Assembly: GCA_945877965.1 (NCBI GenBank)
Contig: CAMCTH010000079.1
Coordinates: 1-12,067, forward strand
Reading direction: 5' to 3'
From: Planctomicrobium piriforme
GTDB lineage: Bacteria > Planctomycetota > Planctomycetia > Pirellulales > PNKZ01
Length of the DNA stretch: 12,067 nucleotides
Shown: one piece after another, positions 7,345-12,067 of the stretch
Layout of the letters: each line of letters opens with the position of its first letter
Numbering within the stretch: position 1 is the stretch's first letter
Position numbers and translations under genes: made by a program
Notes under the pieces: model-generated
Database searches by the model: none
Seen by the model: the letters and a program-made list of their open reading frames with translations, nothing else
Told to the model about the DNA's origin: nothing

Positions 7345-7407
7345 GTTCTTCCGTCCCGCTCGGTGTGTCAGTTCCGCACGACGATCCCTAGTCGTCATCG
7401 GAAGAAC
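7345..7407 (-). promoter_or_regulatory. Leader inverted repeat able to sequester the ribosome binding site
   Basis: In mRNA sense GTTCTTCCG (7407-7399) is perfectly complementary to CGGAAGAAC (7353-7345), which contains the GGAAG preceding the outer-membrane protein ATG. The 45-nt interval has its own weaker stem, GACGA with TCGTC. A folded leader would hide the ribosome binding site. No metabolite riboswitch class is recognisable. Confidence 0.4.
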
Positions 7408-7479
7408 CGGCGCAGGTCATCAGACACGCACAATCGCGCGTCGCGGTCTTCGGCACCGTCGCAACCGGCACAAATTACC

Positions 7480-7499
7480 GAGCCCGCGAACGCGGGCTC
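7480..7499 (-). terminator. Hairpin at the end of the dus gene
   Basis: GAGCCCGCG and CGCGGGCTC form a perfect 9-bp stem around two bases; as RNA the innermost pair would open to give a larger loop. The stem begins at the last base of the dus TAG. In minus sense it is followed by GGTAATTTG, a weak U-rich tail. It is a likely terminator. Confidence 0.65.
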
Positions 7500-8536
7500 T
7501 AGCGAGGGAAATAGCGTTCCACGATCTCATGGAACTCGGCGGGGGTCGAGACCTTCGCCGCGTACGTTCGGAACTCGCGCGCTCCCGGGCGACCTTGCGC
7601 GTAGCAGCAGGCGTACTTACGCATCAACACGGTCCCCTTTTGCACGCCGAACCGCTGCGTCACCAGATCGTAGTGATACAGCAGCAGCGTCCGCTGCTCT
7701 TCCAGCGTTGGATCGGGCGGCACCGGTTCGCCCTTGAGCGCGGCGGCGACTTGTTTGAACAGCCACGGCTTGCCGAGCGCAGCGCGGGCGATCATCACGC
7801 CGTCGACCGGGTAACGTTCGAACATCGCAATCGCCTTCTCCGGCGAATCGATGTCGCCGTTGCCGATGAGCGGGATCTTTTTCAGATGCGGTTTGATCTG
7901 GGCGATCTTATCCCAGTCGGCCGAGCCGCTGAAGAATTGCGCCGCCACGCGACCGTGACACGTCAGCGCCGCCGCTCCCGCCCCTTCGACCACTTGCGCT
8001 ACGTCGATGGCGTTGACGCAATCCATCGCGCAGCCGAGGCGAATCTTGGCGGTCACCGGCGTCGGGGCGCAAGCCGCGACGACCTTCTCAATAATCTTGC
8101 CAATCCGATCCGGCGTTCGCAGCAAGTACGAACCGCTGTGGGCCGCGACGGTCACCTGCTTCACCGGGCAGCCGAAGTTGATATCGACGACGCTGACGCC
8201 GAACTCGTGAGCCAGCTTCGCGCCGACGGCCGCGAGCGTGTCGGGATCGTTGTCCCAAATCTGCACCGCCAGCGGACGGGCTTCTTCCTTCACACCCCAC
8301 AACCGATCGGGATGCTCTTGGTCGTGCGCTTCCATCGCCAAGAAGCCGCGGGCCGAAATCATCTCGGTCGCCTGCAAACCAGCCCCGCCGAACTCGCGGA
8401 CGATTTGGCGATAGACGAAGTTCGTGAACCCCGCCATCGGCGCTTGCAGCACCGGGGGATCGACGACGATCGGGCCGATCTTCAGCGGCTTGATCTGCGC
8501 GAGCGTACGACCGGTTGTTTCGAGCGTCGATGACAT
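7499..8536 (-). CDS. tRNA-dihydrouridine synthase (DusB-like)
   Basis: This 345-residue FMN-dependent enzyme reduces uridines in tRNA to dihydrouridine. The N-terminal barrel has the FMN-binding start VLQAPMAGFTNFVYR (29-43) and TEMISARG (57-64). Catalytic Cys123 lies in DINFGCPVKQVT. TAKIRLG, LTCHGR, IGNGDI and DGVMIARAALGKPWLF complete the flavin- and tRNA-binding strand ends, and the C-terminal helical domain contains VLMRKYACCYAQG. Length and motif order match bacterial DusB and the related NifR3 group; the exact tRNA position modified cannot be assigned. The N-terminal 18 residues before the barrel are variable. ATG 8536 is preceded by no clear Shine-Dalgarno sequence and by a structured intergenic element. 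The stop merges into a strong hairpin. Confidence 0.93.
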   Translation of the reverse strand: MSSTLETTGRTLAQIKPLKIGPIVVDPPVLQAPMAGFTNFVYRQIVREFGGAGLQATEMISARGFLAMEAHDQEHPDRLWGVKEEARPLAVQIWDNDPDTLAAVGAKLAHEFGVSVVDINFGCPVKQVTVAAHSGSYLLRTPDRIGKIIEKVVAACAPTPVTAKIRLGCAMDCVNAIDVAQVVEGAGAAALTCHGRVAAQFFSGSADWDKIAQIKPHLKKIPLIGNGDIDSPEKAIAMFERYPVDGVMIARAALGKPWLFKQVAAALKGEPVPPDPTLEEQRTLLLYHYDLVTQRFGVQKGTVLMRKYACCYAQGRPGAREFRTYAAKVSTPAEFHEIVERYFPR

Positions 8537-8544
8537 GATGAATG

Positions 8545-8600
8545 GCTTAGCCGCCGCATCACGCGGCGATGTGAGCCGGTCGTGGACGACCGGGCTAAGC
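8545..8600. repeat. Branched-hairpin intergenic element (three-way junction)
   Basis: Outer arms GCTTAGCC (8545-8552) and GGCTAAGC (8593-8600) are perfect complements. Between them lie two perfect hairpins: GCCGC-ATCAC-GCGGC (8553-8567) and CCGGTCG-TGGA-CGACCGG (8576-8592, with 8593 shared with the outer arm if extended). The whole would fold as a three-way junction and occupies most of the 87-nt gap before dus. The TAGCC...GGCTAA borders look like a dispersed planctomycete intergenic repeat, but copies elsewhere cannot be checked here. Confidence 0.65.
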
Positions 8601-8623
8601 GGCGACGCACGAACGACGATGAC

Positions 8624-11368
8624 TTACCGACGACTCGCGACCGCGTTGCGGCCGACGACCAGCGCGCCGATCAACTCCTGCTTCGGAGTCGAGGCCGGCA
8701 GGACGCCCAACGCGTAGTCGGCAATTGCCAGATTATACCGCGTCGTCACATTCAGCAACTCGCACGTCTCGCGAGCCTGCCGATCGACGGCCGACAGAGC
8801 GATATGCGCAGTCGTTTGCTGCGAGACAAAGCGATCGACGACCGAGGCGGCGGCCGTGCGGGCCGACAGGACGGCCGAAACTCGCCATTGCAGCGATTCA
8901 TAGAGCGACGGCAACCGCTCGGCCGCTCGTTGTGAGGTGGAAGTCGACGCCGTCGAGTTCGACGTCGACGAGGCGGACTGCGCGACGGGCTTCGTCTTAT
9001 AACGTCCGCCGTGCGGCAAGGTGTTCGGCAACAACCAGGGCTCATCCAGCGGTCGGCGCAACTCGTCGGTCAATCGCCAACGCGCCGTTTCCAATGCCGC
9101 TAAGGTCGTCGTCCGCTCGGCTTCGGCCGCCAACAGGGCCGACTGCACGCTCGGGTTCGAGCCGCCGACACGTTGCAACGTTTCCATCGTCTGCGACCAA
9201 ACGCGGTACCGCGCCCGCTGTTCGGCCGCCGACCAATAGGCCGCCAACACTCGCGGTCGCTCCGCACTGGAAACTTGCGACAGGCAATCTTCGAGCGAGA
9301 TCGCCGTCCCTTGAATCGGCGTCCCTTGCGGATCATACAACGATTCGACGAGTTCTTGCGTCTGCTGAGCCGAGATCCCGGTCGACGCTTCGCCGCCGTA
9401 GTTCGTCGTGTGGACGCGATAGCGCGTTTGCGGCAGCGGCGTCGGCAACGTGCCGGCCGGCGGCGAACCCGAAGACGGCGGTGGCGCGAACGGCGGCAAC
9501 AATCCCGGCGGCGGAGCACTCGGAGTCGTTGCCGAGCTTGTCGGCGTCGCATACGGACTCGACGAACCGGCCGACGACGGTGTAGTTGCGTAGGGATTCG
9601 AGGCGACGGTCGGCGCGGGTGCGAGCGTCGGCTGTCCGCGGAGCGGATTCGACGTGGGGGTGCCGCTCGGAGTTCCACCGTTGCTCGTCGCGTTCGCCAC
9701 CGGCAACGAACCGCCGAACGACGACGCGGGACGTTGCATCTCCGGCGTGATCGGCGGCGGTACCGAGCCCGGCGCAAGCGGAGCGGCATCGTTGGCCGCA
9801 GGCAATAATCCCGGCGGTTGTGCTTGCGATTGAGCATTCATCACAGAAGCACTGTAACCGACCGGTGCCGCAAACTGGGGCGACGACAATTGATCGAAAC
9901 CGGCAGGCAAGGCGTTACTCGGCGGCGCGTTACTCGGCGGCGCGTTGCTCGGCGGGGCGCTCCTCGTCGAGTTGCCCGGGGTGAAGCTATTCAAAGTCGG
10001 GGCCGAGATCGGATCAGGTTGCGGCGAGGCCAACGGCGGCGCAAGCGTCGGAGTTCCGAACGACGGCGAGCCCGAGTTCGGGGACTCGATGAACGTCGCC
10101 GGAGCCACGTCGACGTCGATGAACGGACCGTCGAACGACGCGTCGGACACCGTCCCCGCCGCCGGCTTGGCGGCGTTCTTGATCAACATGCCGACGAGCG
10201 TCGCCGCGCCGATGCCGTCGGGCGCGGCAGTCAGCGCGTACTCGGCGATCTCTTCGTTGTAACGACGGACGGCCGTGATGAACTCGCTCCGCTGTGTGCG
10301 GAAGTCGTCGAGGGCCGCAAGTACGTCTTCGGCCGGCAGTTGTCCCCGTTGGAACGCGGCGAAGGCCTGCTCGTACGCGTTCTGCGCCGCCCAAACACCG
10401 TCGGCGCGAACGTTCACGACTTGCTGCCGCAGCGGCAACGTTCGGTTCAACAACACGGCACGAGCCGGCGGCGAGCGCCCCGCGAACAGCCGCTCGAATT
10501 GCGTCTTGTAAGAACCGGTGTGCGGAACGTCGACCGGCAGCGGACGAACCGCGGCATCGCCGACCCATGCACGCTGAGCGAGATCAAATTGAGCGTCGTA
10601 CAGGCGGAGCTTGCTCTCATTCAACTGCGCCTGAGCCGTCGCCAACCGCGAGCCGACTTCGGCCGCCGTCGTTTGATTATTCCCCTGCGCGCTCGTCGTC
10701 TTTTGCAGATGCTCCAAGAACTGCGTCTGCTGCCAAGCGTAGTGATACTCGGCCACGTCGGCCGCCAAGTTCCAATAGGCGACGACGGCGTCGAGTTGCC
10801 GACGACGATCGCCGAGCGACGAAAGCGCTTCGACGAGCGTAACGCTGCGGCCTTCGATCGGGACCGCCTTCGGTATGTCGATCGCCTCGCGCACCAACTC
10901 CGCTGCGCGAGTTGAATCAGGGACGACCGGCGCGGCAACCGGAGTCGATGAAGCACCCGAGCTTCCGCCTGTCATGGCTGAACTGCTCGGCGAAGTGGAC
11001 GATCCGAGCGGCACGGGAGTCGCCATCGGCGCGGAGGTGCTCGTCGGCAAACCGGCGGGCGAACCGCTCGGCGTGTTGCCGGGAGCGACTTGATCGCGGC
11101 GCGGCGCGGCAGCAGTGAAGACCGCACTATTCGAAGAGGGATTGCTCGCCGAACTCGGCGGGGGATAACCGGGCGGCGCTGCGGTCGGCGCACCGGAAGT
11201 CGGAACTCCGGCCGGCGGATAACCGGGACTCGCCGGCGGCGCGGCATACGCCGGAGGCGAAAGGTTCGCACTCCCCGGCATGGGCGCGGGCGTGGTGTAG
11301 TTTGGATAACGATCGCCCGCCGTTTGACCGACGAGCGCGAGCGCGAACAATAACGACGTGACATCCAT
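8624..11368 (-). CDS. Secreted Pro/Ser-rich protein with two TolC-like helical repeat domains
   Basis: I do not recognise a named family for this 914-residue protein. It starts with a short signal peptide (MDVTSLLFALALVGQTAG). Residues 18-150 are Pro/Ala/Ser-rich. Helical domain A spans about 155-397 and domain B about 668-908, joined by a Pro/Ser/Thr/Asn linker (398-660). The domains are clearly homologous: ELV at 157 and 672, AYW at 197 and 710, PH-x-G-x-YKT near 285 and 788, and RYN-x-x-IA-x-YAL at 369 and 877. Their long helices recall the coiled-coil hairpins of TolC-type outer-membrane proteins, which also have tandem halves; that relation is inference. Domain B has a Ser/Thr-rich insert after YKT. 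I chose ATG 11368 over an upstream ATG (11455) because it gives the signal peptide directly and has GGGGGAAG 7 nt upstream. No efflux partner is adjacent. Confidence 0.75.
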   Translation of the reverse strand: MDVTSLLFALALVGQTAGDRYPNYTTPAPMPGSANLSPPAYAAPPASPGYPPAGVPTSGAPTAAPPGYPPPSSASNPSSNSAVFTAAAPRRDQVAPGNTPSGSPAGLPTSTSAPMATPVPLGSSTSPSSSAMTGGSSGASSTPVAAPVVPDSTRAAELVREAIDIPKAVPIEGRSVTLVEALSSLGDRRRQLDAVVAYWNLAADVAEYHYAWQQTQFLEHLQKTTSAQGNNQTTAAEVGSRLATAQAQLNESKLRLYDAQFDLAQRAWVGDAAVRPLPVDVPHTGSYKTQFERLFAGRSPPARAVLLNRTLPLRQQVVNVRADGVWAAQNAYEQAFAAFQRGQLPAEDVLAALDDFRTQRSEFITAVRRYNEEIAEYALTAAPDGIGAATLVGMLIKNAAKPAAGTVSDASFDGPFIDVDVAPATFIESPNSGSPSFGTPTLAPPLASPQPDPISAPTLNSFTPGNSTRSAPPSNAPPSNAPPSNALPAGFDQLSSPQFAAPVGYSASVMNAQSQAQPPGLLPAANDAAPLAPGSVPPPITPEMQRPASSFGGSLPVANATSNGGTPSGTPTSNPLRGQPTLAPAPTVASNPYATTPSSAGSSSPYATPTSSATTPSAPPPGLLPPFAPPPSSGSPPAGTLPTPLPQTRYRVHTTNYGGEASTGISAQQTQELVESLYDPQGTPIQGTAISLEDCLSQVSSAERPRVLAAYWSAAEQRARYRVWSQTMETLQRVGGSNPSVQSALLAAEAERTTTLAALETARWRLTDELRRPLDEPWLLPNTLPHGGRYKTKPVAQSASSTSNSTASTSTSQRAAERLPSLYESLQWRVSAVLSARTAAASVVDRFVSQQTTAHIALSAVDRQARETCELLNVTTRYNLAIADYALGVLPASTPKQELIGALVVGRNAVASRR
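9912..9956. repeat. Three tandem 15-bp units inside the Pro/Ser-rich linker
   Basis: The unit GCGTTACTCGGCGGC occurs at 9912-9926 and 9927-9941 exactly, and at 9942-9956 with two changes. In minus sense it encodes repeated PPSNA pentapeptides in the linker between the two helical domains. Being in frame, copy-number change would alter linker length without a frameshift. Confidence 0.9.
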
Positions 11369-11447
11369 GACGCGTCTTCCCCCAATAAAAGCGGCTTCTT
11401 GCCGGGCAATAAGCTGACGACTCGTCCGGTTTGGGTCAATGTCAACC

Positions 11448-11470
11448 GCCGGCACGGAGGCACTGCCGGC
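11448..11470. other. Dyad in the divergent intergenic region 11369-11540
   Basis: GCCGGCA and TGCCGGC are 7-bp arms separated by 9 nt, about 70 nt upstream of the right-edge gene and 80 nt upstream of the Pro/Ser-rich protein gene. It is a possible operator. I see no convincing complete promoter for either gene here: a TTGACA in minus sense (11445-11440) has no matching -10. Confidence 0.25.
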
Positions 11471-11540
11471 AGACGCGGCATCTGCTACAACGAACAGCGT
11501 GCCGCAATAAGAGGACGCGAACTCCGCTCAGGCCTGCCGT

Positions 11541-12067
11541 ATGCGTTTGCTGCCGACCAAGATCGCGTTCGTCCTCTGCCTCGCCACGGCGACGGTGCTA
11601 GCCGTCCGCGTTGCGCGAACGGAACTCGCAGGCTCACCGCCGTTCGGTCGTGACGAATTGCAGGCTTGGCTGACGTCGCCGACACCCGACGAAACGATTG
11701 CCATCCGTCGTCGGGCCGCGCGGCAACTCGATCGCGATTTACATGAGCCGTTCGATTGGCAGCCGACGTTCGACCGAATGCCGCCCACCGAACAGTCGGT
11801 CTTCGCGGCGAACTGGCAGTCGCTGCTCGTGTTCTTGCTCGAACAACGAGCCGACGCCTATCGCGCGTTGCCGAATCACCGGCGCGAACGATTCTTGGAC
11901 GCGCAGTTGCTCGACTTGCAAACATGGTACGCCCTCGGCCCGCGCGGCAAGACGACGGGGCTCAGCATGTTCGTACAGTTGCTCGCGCCGATGACGTCGA
12001 CATCGTCCGGCATCAGCATTGGCAAAGTCTCCGAGTTCACGTCGGCCTTGCAGGGGCGAGTTTTGAA
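11541..12067 (+). CDS. Membrane-anchored protein of unknown function (5' part, cut by window edge)
   Basis: ATG 11541 opens a frame with no stop for 175 codons to the window end. The upstream in-frame TAA at 11508 and lack of other start codons fix the N-terminus. Residues about 7-22 (KIAFVLCLATATVLAV) form an uncleaved-looking TM anchor or signal. The following region is charged and helical, with RRRAARQLDRDL (57-68), FDWQPTFDRMPP and a Phe/Leu/Trp/Arg-rich segment ending ERFLDAQLLDLQTW. This suggests a periplasmic helical domain behind one anchor. The ribosome binding site is weak (AGG about 8 nt upstream). The family is not recognised; it diverges from the Pro/Ser-rich protein gene. GC and codon use resemble the neighbours. 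Confidence 0.75.
   Translation, partial: MRLLPTKIAFVLCLATATVLAVRVARTELAGSPPFGRDELQAWLTSPTPDETIAIRRRAARQLDRDLHEPFDWQPTFDRMPPTEQSVFAANWQSLLVFLLEQRADAYRALPNHRRERFLDAQLLDLQTWYALGPRGKTTGLSMFVQLLAPMTSTSSGISIGKVSEFTSALQGRVL

Noticed and set aside
7109..8533. 474-codon plus-strand frame opposite dus and the start of the outer-membrane protein gene
   Set aside because: It runs through two unrelated genes and an intergenic hairpin and is dominated by Arg/His. Dus has all its catalytic motifs on the other strand.
9100..9837. Arg-rich 245-codon minus frame within the Pro/Ser-rich gene
   Set aside because: It is a +1 shadow of Pro/Ala/Ser codons, which read as Arg in another frame. It has no start context of its own.
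11440..11445. TTGACA in minus sense as the -35 of the Pro/Ser-rich gene promoter
   Set aside because: No -10-like hexamer occurs at 15-19 bp spacing.
11381..11455. Upstream ATG giving a 29-residue N-terminal extension of the Pro/Ser-rich protein
   Set aside because: The extension would bury the signal peptide and has no ribosome binding site, whereas ATG 11368 has GGGGGAAG at good spacing.
11399..11653. 84-codon plus-strand frame overlapping the start of the right-edge gene
   Set aside because: It overlaps in another frame the longer open frame from 11541 that has a membrane anchor. Its own product is basic with no recognisable feature.

Overview
The window (about 60% GC) looks like the chromosome of a planctomycete, probably in or near the Pirellulales. 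The evidence is indirect: a LeuT-type transporter with a MetS-like small partner, an outer-membrane protein of the Lpg1974 type with a Cys-rich entry to its barrel, a secreted Pro/Ser-rich protein with duplicated helical domains, few strong Shine-Dalgarno sequences, and structured AGTG-heptad and TAGCC-type intergenic repeats. Assignment below phylum is inference.

Region 1 (1-4022, all minus strand) is an iron-sulfur block. In transcription order it runs: a SufR-like cysteine-rich winged-helix regulator, nuoB (the complex I subunit carrying cluster N2), sufC, sufB, and the first 40 codons of sufD. A good sigma70-like promoter overlaps the end of the regulator and could drive nuoB-sufCBD. Two heptad-based inverted repeats with equal 28-nt loops end 5 and 7 nt before the sufC and sufD start codons.

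Region 2 (4023-4263) is a divergent regulatory region. It holds two related TCGCAAG-type dyads about 86 bp apart. One overlaps the -35 box of the regulator promoter; the other lies in the spacer of the transporter promoter.

Region 3 (4264-6116, plus strand) is a two-gene unit. It encodes a LeuT-fold sodium:amino-acid symporter and, overlapping it by ATGA, a 38-residue single-TM protein resembling MetS small subunits. A strong hairpin closes it against the convergent gene.

Region 4 (6117-8623, minus strand) has an outer-membrane beta-barrel protein whose leader could hide its ribosome binding site, a tRNA-dihydrouridine synthase followed by a hairpin, and a branched-hairpin intergenic element.

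Region 5 (8624-12067) has a large secreted Pro/Ser-rich protein with two copies of a TolC-like helical domain (minus strand). Diverging from it is a membrane-anchored protein cut by the right edge. I see no tRNA, rRNA, CRISPR, transposase or prophage gene. The most promising unexplained signals are the paired heptad leaders in the suf operon, the two-dyad operator region and the placement of nuoB among suf genes.
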